Part shown: in pieces, positions 23,383 through 35,131 of the stretch
How positions within the stretch are numbered: the stretch's first letter is position 1
How the letters are laid out: each line of letters opens with the position of its first letter
From: Ostrinia nubilalis
Taxonomy: Eukaryota; Arthropoda; Insecta; Lepidoptera; Crambidae
Direction: 5' to 3'
DNA length: 64,000 bases
Assembly (NCBI RefSeq): GCF_963855985.1
Contig: NC_087093.1
Span: forward strand, 15,267,001 to 15,331,000
Notes under the pieces: generated by a model
Databases searched by the model: none
What the model was told of the DNA's origin: nothing
Seen by the model: the letters and a program-made list of their open reading frames with translations, nothing else
Translations under genes and position numbers: made by a program

Positions 23383-24311
23383 GAAATTGAGACTTTTATG
23401 CTTGTCGTCCTGAATCTGGATTTACGGGACTAGTATACCACATCTCGTTCTTAACACTGCAACTCATAGGTTCTACTTTGGCCTCCATAAAACCCCAATG
23501 AATGTTGACAAGCCCCGGGGAAAGATGACTGTGTCGCAGCTTCATTCTTCTTCTTCTTTTCTTTTCGTGTCGACAACAAACCTACACAGTGTCAGCCCAA
23601 AACTCCGCCACAAGAGTGGCAGCTTCATTGATATCCACATTTACCGATAGGTAGCGGCCTGTCTCTTCAACTCTACTTTATGAAGTTGTCTGTCCCCTTT
23701 GACGGTATTCATCACAAAGGACTGAATTTACTCCGTTATAAACGTAATGTATTATTGTTATATGTATTGTATGTGTACAGTGTATTTGGTTTTGTTCCTT
23801 CATCTGTCTCAGCGATCGCGCAGCCTAACCGGTCGTTGTCGCTTGTCCCGGTATCAGAAGGCTGCGCGTGCGCCGGCCGACTGTTTGCACAAGTGTTCTT
23901 GCGCAAGGTGGTGTGAAGACGATCGGGCTTTCGGAGTTTCTTCTGTTTTTTGTTTACACTTTCTGCACTCATGAGTTGTTCAAGAACCTCTCTTATCACA
24001 ACTCCATAAGACCTCCGAGTATTTAGCTCGACCTGGTACATTAATAAGGTAAACACCGGTGTCTTAAGTCGTTGAAATACAGGCTATTTTACAACAAAAG
24101 TCATAGTCTTATGTGCTGCCGATTGTTCCTATGTCACTGAATGACATGACCTAAGTATTGCCCTCATAACAAACCATTGCCCAAGGCTTGGCAAGCTTAA
24201 TTTTGGGTTATCTCAATTACAAAAGTATTAAAGTAGCTTTAATAATTGTACCAATAATGAAGTAGATTCTTACTAATCATCGTAGGTTAAGCCTTAGTTA
24301 TTTGACTGAGT

Positions 24312-24415
24312 TTCACCATCTAACTTTAACAGCAACGCGAACTGGTGTTTTTTGTACGGAGTTTGACAGATTTTGACGTTTGTTAAAGTTAAAGTAAGAT
24401 GATGCAACCCAGCCT
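24312..24415. mobile_element. GGCTG..TTGCACCA family MITE
   Basis: CTGAGTTTCACCATCTAACT at the left and AAGATGATGCAACCCAGCC, then TTA, at the right. GCCTTAGTTATTT also occurs just left of the element, possibly a remnant of an earlier copy. Confidence 0.82.
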
Positions 24416-24419
24416 TAGT

Positions 24420-25693
24420 TATTTATAGTTGTTCAGAATGTTTTCATAGTAACGGTGACCATGATCTTAATGTACTGGAGGCTATGGACAATAGAGCAGT
24501 TACTTAGTGCTAATCTTTGACAAGATTTTACAATTGAATTTTACAATGACCTATTCTTAGAGAAATTCGGTTAAGTTTTCTGTCCTTGACTTAGTAGGCC
24601 TGCGTACAGTAAAAAATATACAGAACCAAAAGGTTTTTATAAGCTGTAAATGTAAAACATTTTATAATACAAGAAGTATACATAAGACATTGTGTCACAT
24701 GGTGTAATATTCATAGTTTAATTTGTAGTTTCCTTCTATTGTTCTTCGTATCTTAATTAAACGTATAACGATGTATTCGTTAGAGCTAAATGGTTAGAAG
24801 AAAATTGTGCTATTGGATACCGGATAAGTTAAGCATTAATTATAATAATAGCAATAATATTCCCATGTACAGAATATACAAATAAAAATACGCTTTCGCC
24901 AGTCATAATACATGTAATCATTGTAGAGCAGCTTATTTCTGATACCCACAGGTGAGTTCAATACAAAGACTCACCCGCTAAGTTTATGTCTTGCGAATAA
25001 ATGAACTATTTTTTTAATCAAAAGCCCTGAAACTCTCTCTCTTTTTTCTCTATCTTTCTTACCATTCTGCAGTTTTTGTTGATTTAAAAGTAAAACAAGT
25101 GCCCATCATCTTCATAACTCTTCTTTATTTCTAGTCAATTTTATCAAGACCAAACGCAGACTCACAACTAATAATAAAAAAACTTATTTATAGAAGAATT
25201 CAAAAGAATTGCCTTCGTTTACAAACTATTAATAACAGCATCCTATTATTAAAACAATGATGGTACACTTCTCAGCGCAGGTTCGCGCGGTGCAAACAAT
25301 ACTGAACTACACATTATGTATTCTGTGACTATACACCTACATTTATTGTTATACCTAAGTAATTATGCAAACATGACCGTGGTTGACTCATAGCTAAGAT
25401 GGGAGCGAATCATTGCATTTTGATTTCTATTTATGACATCTAAAAGATCAATATCTAATGTTCTTTTGTAAGATGTTGTAGAGGTAGAGTTCATCAACTA
25501 AGCTAAAGATTTAATTCTTATAACAATAATTATGATGGTTATAGTTTAGCGTATTAGTCTTAAAAAAATAAGTATGTTATTAATTAGTTATAATGACGTA
25601 ATTAAAAATGGTCACCGATCATCTTCACAAACTTTCGCGACTCATATCAAGTAGTTTTTTTATATAGATTCTACCCTGATGGTGTTTATTTAT
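24420..25693. other. AT-rich stretch without recognised features
   Basis: I saw no clear frames, repeats or RNA genes here. Confidence 0.5.
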
Positions 25694-25908
25694 AACTAGC
25701 GACCGCCCGCGACTTCGTACGCATGGACCCCATTTTACCCCCTTAGGGGTGGATTTCCGTAAAATCCGTTCTTAGTGAGCACCTACGTCCTAAAAGGAAC
25801 CCCCATGCAAAATTTGAGACTCCTAGCACTTGTAGTTTCTGAGATTTCGTGATGAGTAAGTGAGTCAGTAAGTCAGTCGGTGACCTTTCGCTTTTGTAAA
25901 TATAGATT
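25694..25908 (+). mobile_element. 'CCCGCGACTTCG' repeat
   Basis: It starts AACTAGCGACCGCCCGCGAC, continues with ACCCCCTTAGGGGTGGATTT and a GAGTCAGTAAGTCAGTC tract, and ends TGTAAATATAGATT. Confidence 0.78.
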
Positions 25909-26543
25909 CCAAACAATAAACAGTAAATTTTGAAGAAGATAAACTTGTCTCAATGAATTACAACTCTTGTCAATATCACCAAGAAAAGCTGTAAAACTAC
26001 AAATGGATGTAAAGAAACGCGCACGGGCCATTGCACGGGACGTTTCAATCCGTCACGTATGAGATATTAGTTCACTGCGAGTTTTCCGCCCTGGTGGCGT
26101 GAACTAAGAGGCTATCAGAAATAGTGCAAGGAGTGGCGTTTACACTCGACGACTGGAAGGCTAAAGAAAAGGGGAAAATTATTTTGAGAAGGAATTCGAG
26201 GATTTAAATGTGTAGTTTTGGGAGGCCCTTAGATCATAGCCAGAATACCCATCAAGCTTTCGATTAGATCGATACAACAGACACGTCTAAAGTAATTTAA
26301 AAGTCTGATACCTGAGGTAGTAGTCTTCACTGTTGAAGGAAACCCATGAATTAAGGCATATAAATACATACAAGAAACTCAAACTGAAATATCTGGTGCT
26401 TACTTCAGGGGCATGTAGCCGTCAGCCGATTGAGTCTCAGATTCCTATAGCATATATTATGGCCTAATGTACAGTTAGAGGCCTTAGTTGTAATATCACA
26501 AATGATAGAAGAAGATAATAAGAGTCTTACTAGAAATCTATAC

Positions 26544-26778
26544 TTCTATACTTACTAATATTATAAAGCTGAAGAGTTTGTTTTTCTGTTTACTTGAACG
26601 CGCTTATCTCAGAAACTGCTGGTCCGATTTGAAAAATTCTTTCAGTGTTAGATAGCCCATTTATTAAGGAAGGCTATAGGCTATACAACATCACGCTACG
26701 ATCAATAGGAGCAGAGCAATTATGAAAAATGTTGCGCAAACGGGTTTTCACGCGTACGAAGTCGCGGGCACAGCTAGT
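26544..26778 (-). mobile_element. 'CCCGCGACTTCG' repeat, near-complete minus-strand copy
   Basis: Read on the minus strand it runs from CTAGCTGTGCCCGCGACTTC to TATAATATTAGTAAGTATAG, containing both the 5' and 3' blocks of the family. Confidence 0.8.
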
Positions 26779-26779
26779 A

Positions 26780-28194
26780 TCCTAATAAGAAACAGACATC
26801 ACGACTAAAATCGTCGCATTCTACGTTCAATGCAATAACCTGACACTAAGAGCATCGCATGTACAGACTACAACATCAAACTTAAACACTAGCATCTTAC
26901 GCAGTTGTAATTCGTGCTATTTTCCAACAAAAATGTATACTCTCACTGTACATCGACGCAAGTCCACCGCAGACACATACATCGCCCGCTATAATAGGTG
27001 GAGCGCAAGCGACGCGCGCGCCAAGCGAGCCGTGTACACATAACAGTTTAACCGCGTAAAATGTCGCCTCCTAACCCCATGTGAAGTGGTTCACGTCACC
27101 GTGACTCCAACTCTAGGGCTGGCAGTGTCAAGTTTATAAATATGAAATGCAGAACTAATTTTAAAGATCGCATTTGTGACCTGTTGCTCAAAATCCAGTG
27201 CAATTTCAAGAGTAAATTTATATTTGAATAAAAATGATTGGTATCAAATTAATGCTTTTGCTGTTTTCAGGTAGGTACACATTCTTATAAAATGTCATTC
27301 TTAAAATAAGCGTGCTGAAATAACTTAAAATGAGCATGTATATTGTATAACTATTATTACCTACCTTTAATCTAGGACGGTTATCGCAAAGCGCAAATTG
27401 CCCCTAAAGTTTGCATGTCCTCCGCTTAAATAGCTAATTAAATTAAATTACTATTATCATCGCAAACTAAAGCGGGCTTGATCTAAATACATTTAATATA
27501 CTACGAGGAAGTTAGACCTCAAGGTTGTGGGCCTAGGCGCAGGCAAAGACTTATTATCGAACTCATTAGCGTTGTTTAAACTAACTGTAGTTTAAATTGA
27601 AATTAACACTCGAAACTAATGTTTTTGTCATTTGTCTGAGTGCTAGTCACTTCTTAATTATTTTGTGGGTTCGTCGCATGATTCATTGTCATTAAAGGTA
27701 TTGTTGTTTTGTAAGTGGGGTTAATTTTAGCATAACTAAGACGTAAACTTAAGTATAGTCTATTAAATAGCCAGATCAAAACAGATTAGTATACAAAAAG
27801 TACCATACATTACCCTGAAAGCTTTAATTGTTTTCCTGGAGATTATACGATTTCATGATATACAAATAGATTTGGTTTATGATTGTAACTGTGTATACTT
27901 TTTGGTATCGAAATTGCCCTTAATATAAAAGTTTTTATTGGCAAATTAATAATATTTCACCCTATATTACCCGCAATGGCCTGCATCTCACTCACCTGAT
28001 GGGCAAAATTAAGCCAAACAAGAAAAAAAACAATTTAAACAAAACTTTGCTTTCTTGTGGAATTGAAAACCAATATTGTTCGCTATATAGCTGTAATATG
28101 GAGGAATTTATACCAAATTGCGCAACCCTGCCAAATTAGTCCAAAAAAATGGCTTTAATGTTGACGATATTATACCAATTTGTGCAACCCAGCA
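26780..28194. other. Stretch with little recognisable content
   Basis: 27000-27060 is GC-rich without a supported frame. 27978-28018 (CATCTCACTCACCTGATGGG) resembles the retroelement fragment at 33945. ACCAA.TTG.GCAACCC occurs twice, near 28110 and 28175. Confidence 0.4.
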
Positions 28195-28655
28195 TAAAAT
28201 AACATGTTCATTAATTAATTGATCCAGCTAGAAGGACCATGGACAACCCTGCCAAAGTCTATAACACACTGGGCTCTATTGGAGCCGCTGCATCCCAAGT
28301 CTGTAATAATAATCTGAGAGCAGGTCATCCCACTTTAGTGTTCGAATCGAGACTGTTAAGGTCGCCATCGTACCGTCACAGCCCATTAAATAAAATTAAT
28401 AGTAAATTATCAAAAATATCTAGCAAGTTGTAAAACTACCAGCAAAAATATGAGATAAAATAACATGTTCATTAATTAATTAATCCGGCTCGAAGGACCA
28501 TGTTCAACCCTGCCACAGTCTATAACACACTCGGCTCTATTGGAGCCGCTGCATCCCAAGTCTGTAATAATAATCTGAGAGCAGCTCATCCCAGTTTAGT
28601 GTTCGACTCGAGACTGTTAGGGTCTCCATCGTTCCGTCACAGGCCGTTAAATAAT
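28195..28655 (+). repeat. Tandem duplication (261-bp offset) carrying a conserved short open frame
   Basis: 28195-28396 and 28456-28655 are about 90% identical. Each carries an ATG-started frame at the same position (28239-28433, 64 codons; 28500-28661, about 53 codons) sharing VYNTLGSIGAAASQVCNNNL. The two frames differ by about nine replacement and three silent changes and no indels, which looks closer to neutral drift than to protein conservation. Function unknown; may be a transposon fragment. Confidence 0.8.
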
Positions 28656-28659
28656 AGAT

Positions 28660-29512
28660 AACCTGTCAAATGCAGCTACGGTAATATTCCCAATAATACT
28701 ATTCTGCACAATATTAGGATAGGATTTAGAGCAAATTGTATGGAAAATAAGATAGATTCCTAGATCTAGAAATAAGACTAAGGTAATCTTATCATAATAC
28801 ATCTCGTGTAAAAAAATAAGATCATAGGATAAAAAGAGAGTTTTTTGAATACGGAAATCATATTCTAATATTATGTAAGTGAAGATAAATGTAAGTTTAC
28901 AATTTGTGAGTGAGTGCCATCACGATGCGGGCGAAGCCACGGCCAAAAACTAGACAAAAATGCAAAAAAAAGCGTTTGTGTCTAGTAGACGAAAATCTAC
29001 GCATACTAAACTTTATTAATAGCTCTAGTTTATGGCAACTCTAAGGATTTCTTCCTCTAACTAAAGTATATCAAATTCCAAGTAAATTCTATAATCTGTA
29101 CGAAACTTAGCACATTCACACACGCCGCGAACTAATGTAAGCAGATTACGCAGCGAACTTGGTGTTTTTGATATAATCCCCTCAGTTCCCGGATTTTGGT
29201 CGGGATTTGTGTATGTGTGTTGATGTGAGATATTACACTACTTGCTGGGTGGAATGAAATGAGACTGAAAATTATAGTTGGAGCCATTTTATGCAAATGG
29301 TAGAGGGAATTTTCGAAGCGTTGTTTCTAATCGATGCAAGTCTACGTGAGTAGTATTTCTCAAATACTTTAAAACTTTTGCAGTTGCAATTTTCACCCCA
29401 CTTGTCGTCAAAAGTTTCGCAATATTGTACTTTGATAGGGTACTAGCCTGCTGTAAGAACGTGCTCGATCTCTTATTAAATATGAGAAATCAATATCGTA
29501 CTTGTGTCGTAG
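28660..29512. other. AT-rich stretch without recognised features
   Basis: Only short chance frames. Confidence 0.5.
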
Positions 29513-30052
29513 AGTAAGAATAAGAATAAGAAATTTATTCATAATGTTCATTACATGTCAAATTTTCAATATATTTTCTTATTAATAATAAACAATTGCA
29601 ATTAATAAGAAAGAAATACACATCATGTCCAAATAAATTATTAATACAAATAGAATTAATGTCAATTAAATGTCAAAATAAATAGTGGGTAAGAGTGTCA
29701 ATAATAATTAAATTCCAAACAGTTTGTCAATTTTATAGAACGCCTGCTCGATCAACCACTTTTTTAATTGAAATTTGAAAGAATGAAGTGATACCGCTTC
29801 TTTCACTATTTTAGGCAATCGGTTGTATACTTTAGGCCCCAATACGTGCGTCAAAGAGTCAGACTTTCGTAGTCTACCTGCAGTCGATACTAGTGCTTCG
29901 GCGAAGCGAGTGTTATAGTTGTGACGATCCCTATGTCTCACAAATGAGTCCAGGTTCTCGCGCGTGTATATAGCTACCTGGTAAATTACTATGGACGGCA
30001 GGATGATAAGATACCCCCAATACTGGTCAGACAATAAAGCAAAAGGATACAC
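29513..30052 (-). mobile_element. 3' end of a jockey/CR1-type LINE: reverse transcriptase C-terminus and tail
   Basis: The minus-strand frame 30052-29708 encodes about 114 residues with FVRHRDRHNYNTRF, then YNRLPKIVKEAVSLHSFKFQ and LKKWLIEQAFY. This order is typical of the C-terminal end of jockey-superfamily reverse transcriptases. The frame ends in a stop, followed by a 3' untranslated stretch and a TTATTCTTATTCTTA-type tail near 29515-29540. Similarity continues only a few codons upstream of 30052 (NFGKIVYPF), so the catalytic fingers/palm (YADD) region is absent. This is a 5'-truncated, non-autonomous copy, and the frame is still open, suggesting a fairly recent insertion. Confidence 0.85.
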
Positions 30053-30419
30053 TATTTTTCCAAAATTAACCTCTCCATAGTTTTGATAATATGTTTGTTA
30101 TAATATAAATTGGACTTGGGAGAAGGTCATTTCAGTACTAAAATAACTGAAAGGGGTGAATAAACGATGAAAACTTTTATCCGTAATCCATCATCTCTCA
30201 TGTCAGGTATATGAAAATTCATCACTTTTGTGGCGATCGCTGCCAGCCTACTTTGTACATACTCGTAGTTTCTTAGTTAGAGGATATTGTTGCGAACGAT
30301 CCTCCTTCCTCCTTTATACTCTTTCGGCCTATAGATTTGTAAAAACCAAATTCTCTGTGTCATTGTCATATTTTGTACTTTTTGACTTGTAAAACTTAAG
30401 CTCGTGAAAATACGTTCTG

Positions 30420-30599
30420 TGTGCCTACCATGAGTTTACGTTAGGTGTGCTCGCTAGCGACTGCGTAAAAAAATGACATTTAAATGTATGACATATTGTG
30501 CAGGGCCCCTAGCGGGTACTTTCAAGAAATAAAATCTTCATATAATTTTTTGACGTATTCGCTAGCGAGCTCATCTAACGTAAACTCATGGTAGGCACA
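30420..30599. mobile_element. 180-bp palindromic MITE
   Basis: TGTGCCTACCATGAGTTTAC, then GTTAGGTG, at the left is mirrored at the right by CTAACGTAAACTCATGGTAG, then GCACA. Both inner arms reach TCGCTAGCGA. The interior is AT-rich. Confidence 0.9.
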
Positions 30600-30712
30600 C
30601 TGTTCGATCTCGAATCCCTCTTATCTTTTATAACGCACATTTTATACAGTCCACATTTCGTTCACAACAGATATCTACACAAACAAAACCATGGGCAGAA
30701 GCCAGGCTTTAA

Positions 30713-30792
30713 TCCTTCAAGCTCCGCGAATCTAGACACAATAGATAATCAATTGTTATGACATTAATTAATGCCGTCTGGGACTCAATCGG
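30713..30792 (+). mobile_element. 80-bp element flanked by TTAA, copy 2
   Basis: Same length and near-identical sequence to 9957-10036, with TTAA at 30709-30712 and 30793-30796. Confidence 0.87.
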
Positions 30793-31717
30793 TTAAGCCT
30801 TTAACGGGCATAACAATTCCATTTTTTTTTATTGTTTTTGGACCTTAAGGCAAGAGAATAAAGTTCAAAATATGGTGGGAACTACATTCCCACAACCGTA
30901 AAAAGGCTTAAAAGGTTTGATTTCGAGAATGCTACGCTCTCCAACGTCAAAATGACGATGTACCCCGATGAGAGTGGTCTGCCCACGACAGTTCTGTCCC
31001 GTTTAGTCCCGTTTTGTCCCAAGGACCTTATCACTGCCGCTTCCGACACTTAGACGTCCCAAGGGTCGAAGGGACATGGTGCAATTGAATATGCTATAAA
31101 CGTTACGACGTTTGTCTGGGTTGAATGATATTCTACCGATGCTTTTGCTATATGACTCTACTAAAAGATATCGAAGTCAGTCGTCTCTCTCCATCTCAAT
31201 AAACTAAGTTTCTTTTTAGGACGATAGAGGGAGAAAGATAAGTAAAAAAAGGCTAATGCTAAAGATATAATCATATTTTATTACGTCAACTTAAAACCTC
31301 GTTCCGTATTAAAAGTATTTTGATTAACATGTAAATAGAAAGCAGCAGTTGAGAAGGATATCCACGAATGTATCGATAATAGAAATATGAAAATAAAGCG
31401 GATGATTTGTTCGATATCAATAATGATGAATTCAAATATTTAGCATTTGATAAAACCATTGAAATGATAGCATCGCATCACCCATTCACAGGTTAGCTTA
31501 CTGTAAACAACGTTGACAATGTATCAATACCACAAAATGCGTTTCGCCACTAATCAAGCGACCGCTAACCAACCAACTTTGTCGGCTATCGACAATTTTG
31601 AGTGCACAAAATGGCTTTGTAAATAACTATTACATTCTATCATACAAACAGATTGATTGAACAAACAATAAACATAACTGTCGTTATAATTTTAGAACAT
31701 GCTTTCTATTAGAGGAC

Positions 31718-31812
31718 AAAAATATTACGAAACTAGATGTGCCCGCGACTTCGTACGCGTACTATTTTTACGCGTACGAAGTCGCGGGCACATCTAGTTT
31801 CGTAATATTTTT
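31718..31812. repeat. Perfect 44-bp inverted repeat, 7-nt loop
   Basis: The arms 31718-31761 and 31769-31812 are exact reverse complements around CTATTTT. It contains ACGCGTACGAAGTCGCGGGC on each side. Confidence 0.95.
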
Positions 31813-32004
31813 GTTAATATTTCCCGTCTTTACAACATTTTTCTTTACTGATCTGCCCCTATTGGCTACAGAGTGATGTTTATAGTCTAAGGCCTTCCTC
31901 GATGAATGGGCTATGCAACACATTTTTTTTTAAATCGGATCAGTAGTTCCTGAGTTCCCAAACAAACAAACTCTACAGCTTTATAATATTTGTAAGTATA
32001 GATT
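31718..32004 (+). mobile_element. 'CCCGCGACTTCG' repeat whose 5' tip is inverted-duplicated
   Basis: The body 31815-32004 carries the family interior (CCCCTATTGGCTACAGAGTG) and ends TATAATATTTGTAAGTATAG. The 5' region is a perfect palindrome (31718-31761 and 31769-31812), so the end reads ACTAGATGTGCCCGCGACTT in both directions. Confidence 0.82.
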
Positions 32005-33944
32005 GACCAAATAGAAAACTAGACTTTTATGCTTCGTTAAACTCGTAGAACCTCGCTAAGTTTTCGTTCAAACCATCGGTCTTCGGTCCCATGCAACTTC
32101 AATTCCGCCATAAAAAGCCCCAGCACCGCGATATATATCTAAAGCATAACAGTTTAATCCTGTACCCTGTCTCTAGGAGCGATCAGTTTACATTTCCTCC
32201 AGGATAAGAGTCCCAGGAGCGCTCAAAGCGGTGGGCCTTATCGGCAAACGGTGCTCCCGAGATATGCCGAGATACACTCAGGCACACGCTCGGTTAGGGC
32301 GCAAACACAGTTGATGCTTTTGTCAATTCGATTTAGTCGCAGTGTACTTTTAGCAGAAAGAATTGACGTAGTTCCAAAGTCAAGAGTGGATCACTTTTCA
32401 AGTCATATTCGAAACAAAACCATAATCTAAATATTAGTTCAATCAAATGCGAAACAAATCCAGAGAATCAGTTTGTTAGAAAAATAGATTATTAGGTATA
32501 TGACGATGATGATAAAAAGTTCATGTATAAATTGACGCAAAGCTAAATAGTTTGGGGTTGAATTTCTGCAGAAGCAAAAGTAGTAGTCGTACGTATCGAT
32601 TGACTAGATCACAAAAATGCTATTAATTACAAAACCTAATGAACACATCTGAATGCATAATCGCAAAAGAGTTATTAATCGTTGCGTTTGTCATTCCATG
32701 CGATTTTGAAAAGTTTTTAAATGTTAAAATTCCTGAAATATTCGGATCAAAAAGTATTTAACGTGCAAAGACCCTTATACTCTAGATACTGCCTTACCGT
32801 GGACTGTCGCATATTTGCTCTGCTGTTTCGCGATACGTAATTTAATATCGGATGCGATTGATAGTGCAGGCTCGAGTATGCAATATTGGATGGGCCTTCT
32901 TTGAAATACTTTCTCGATTTACGTCTGGAGGACTGTTGAGATCAAATTGTAAATACGAGGGAATGTGAAATCGCGAAAGTACGAAGCAAAAGTAAGATAA
33001 TGCTTTGGCTGAGATGAATTTTGTTGGAAAATTTTAAACCTATATTTACACAAATATCATGACAAATAACGAGCCTTTGAACGGTAATTTAAGGTGCATA
33101 TTACAGAATACAGCACAAAAACAAACTTTAGGATTCAGTTAAGGTATAGATCAGTGTTATAATGGTTAAATTTTAATATTTAGTTCAATCACAGGACAAA
33201 ATCCACTGACTGAGATCAAATCGAGTTTTAATGGTTATTTTTTAAGGACCTAAGTTCTCTGATCGTATTTTTTCCAGCCTTTACACAACAGTGTGTAATT
33301 ACCCTACATTGTGATAATACAGAACTCAAATGTGCTCAAATCACAAGTAGGTACTTAAAATAAGTAGGTACTTCAAAGTACTTATGTAGAGTGTGAGGAT
33401 TTCTTTACGAAAAGGTGTCTCTGTACAAAGACATTAATCATTAAACTATGTAAGTCTTTTCAAACCTCAAGTGTCTATATTCCTTTTATCCACCAAAAGC
33501 ACCGTTTACTTTTATCCAACTTCAATGGCTTTTAAAGTTAAACAGCACTTAAAGTGAAATAAAGTGTTGGCCTCAGCTCCAAGCGGTCCAGTATTGATAG
33601 CGTCATCCAGGCACAAATCCAGGATAGTTTGAAGCTAGATCTAGGCAAGAAAGTTTGTTCTGAGGTTCAGATATTGAGATTTATGCGTTCCAAGACTTGT
33701 AAATGAAGATTTGCTGCGGTTTCGGGTTATTGAACGACGCTCTTGTATTAATGTTTAAACTTGTGCGAAGATGTTGAAGTATATTGTGACAGCTTAGGTA
33801 ATTGTAATAGATGCGGTTTGGTAACTGAAATGTATAATCGACTTGGGACCTCTCAATTTGTAATATTTATTTTAACTATTTTATAAAAAATGGAAATTAG
33901 ATAGCGTTGTTTAATGGAAATCCTCTGTGGTTGAGAATTCCGGG
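32005..33944. other. Stretch without recognised features
   Basis: 32150-32300 is somewhat GC-rich but has no supported frame; the rest is AT-rich. Confidence 0.45.
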
Positions 33945-34030
33945 TGAAGCTCGCTTCCACCTTCGGCCTGATCATCACTTACCATCAGGTGAGATTTAGG
34001 CCAAGAGCTTCCACGTTGTGGATAAAAAAA
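33945..34030 (-). mobile_element. Retroelement 3' fragment
   Basis: GTGAAGCTCGCTTCCACCTT and CATCACTTACCATCAGGTGA, followed by GGATAAAAAAAAATTT. This resembles the 3' part of a common lepidopteran SINE/LINE family; the opposite-strand fragment is at 4478. Confidence 0.5.
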
Positions 34031-34754
34031 AATTTAAAAAAAATTTGATCACAGTAAAAGTGTCACTTTAGTATTGGCACAAAAGTGAATATAGTATTTT
34101 TGGTTGGAAAAATAGTCCAACCACTTTTTGCTTACTATTTTTTGGATATTATTACCAACTTAACCTTTAGTTACCTATTGTTTACACAAAAAAAATTACT
34201 ACAATATTAACTTAGAAAATGAAGCATTGAGTTCGCTACATTCCTACTAACATATATTAAAATAATATAATTAGTATCCTTATAAGTATTCCAAAATGTT
34301 TGGTATATTATCTAATGGAATTCGTAAACATATCGATAAAGTTTAGCGTTAATGAAGTAAATAATTTGGTTGGAACTCTTATTTTTCCGTTACTGATAAC
34401 AGAATAGTACAGTTTTCCTCTTTAATAACGTTTTAATATAGTTTTAATGTCCCTGTGTAATCGCCTTTTAGCCACATTAACCTAAAAGCCGTGACTAATG
34501 GGTATTTTATAACACAATAATTGTCTTTTTATCTTTAAAATATTGTACAGCTAAATACGTAACTGTAACCATAGTTTTAAACTATTCTTATCATTTTTTA
34601 AACTATCCTGTTATTGTTATTATGACATTGTGTCAGTTTCATACGAATATTGGAAAAGGGTTTTCAATCAGTGCCTTTAATTAAAATAATATTAATATTA
34701 CGTTACATACAATTAATCTAGACATCAGCCAACCTATAAAAAATAAGTATTTTT

Positions 34755-34800
34755 AATTGATCTGACCGGGAATCGAACCCGTACGTAACAAATATTTTCG
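34755..34800 (-). mobile_element. Degraded tRNA-related SINE fragment
   Basis: ACCGGGAATCGAACCCGTAC is, on the minus strand, a Pol III B-box (GGTTCGATTCC) as in the intact SINE at 43413. No A-box or acceptor stem remains. Confidence 0.45.
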
Positions 34801-35091
34801 TTCAAATCTCAAATTATTGGCCATCATCAAAAATATCTATGACTGTTTTTAATAAAAAAAACACACGAATCGTAACTTTAGGGACCAAATCAATCTCTCA
34901 GCCATATAAATTCGGTGGCAATGTAGGGTGTTATCAATTGTTAACAACGCTATCAAACCGGTCGCGGCTGCATCAAAAAACCGTCTCCACTCCTCTCTGA
35001 AATATTTACGAGGGCTCTATGAGGATCCGGACGAGATAGAACGAATAGAACAGCCTCCTCAAACGACATAATTTGATAGTTGACACCAATC

Positions 35092-35131
35092 AAAAGCATC
35101 TCATTACCAATCTGGGTAATGAGATGCTTTT
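35092..35131. repeat. Perfect 17-bp inverted repeat, 6-nt loop
   Basis: AAAAGCATCTCATTACC (35092-35108) is mirrored at 35115-35131 with loop AATCTG. The stem does not extend further, so a microRNA precursor is unlikely. Confidence 0.88.
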
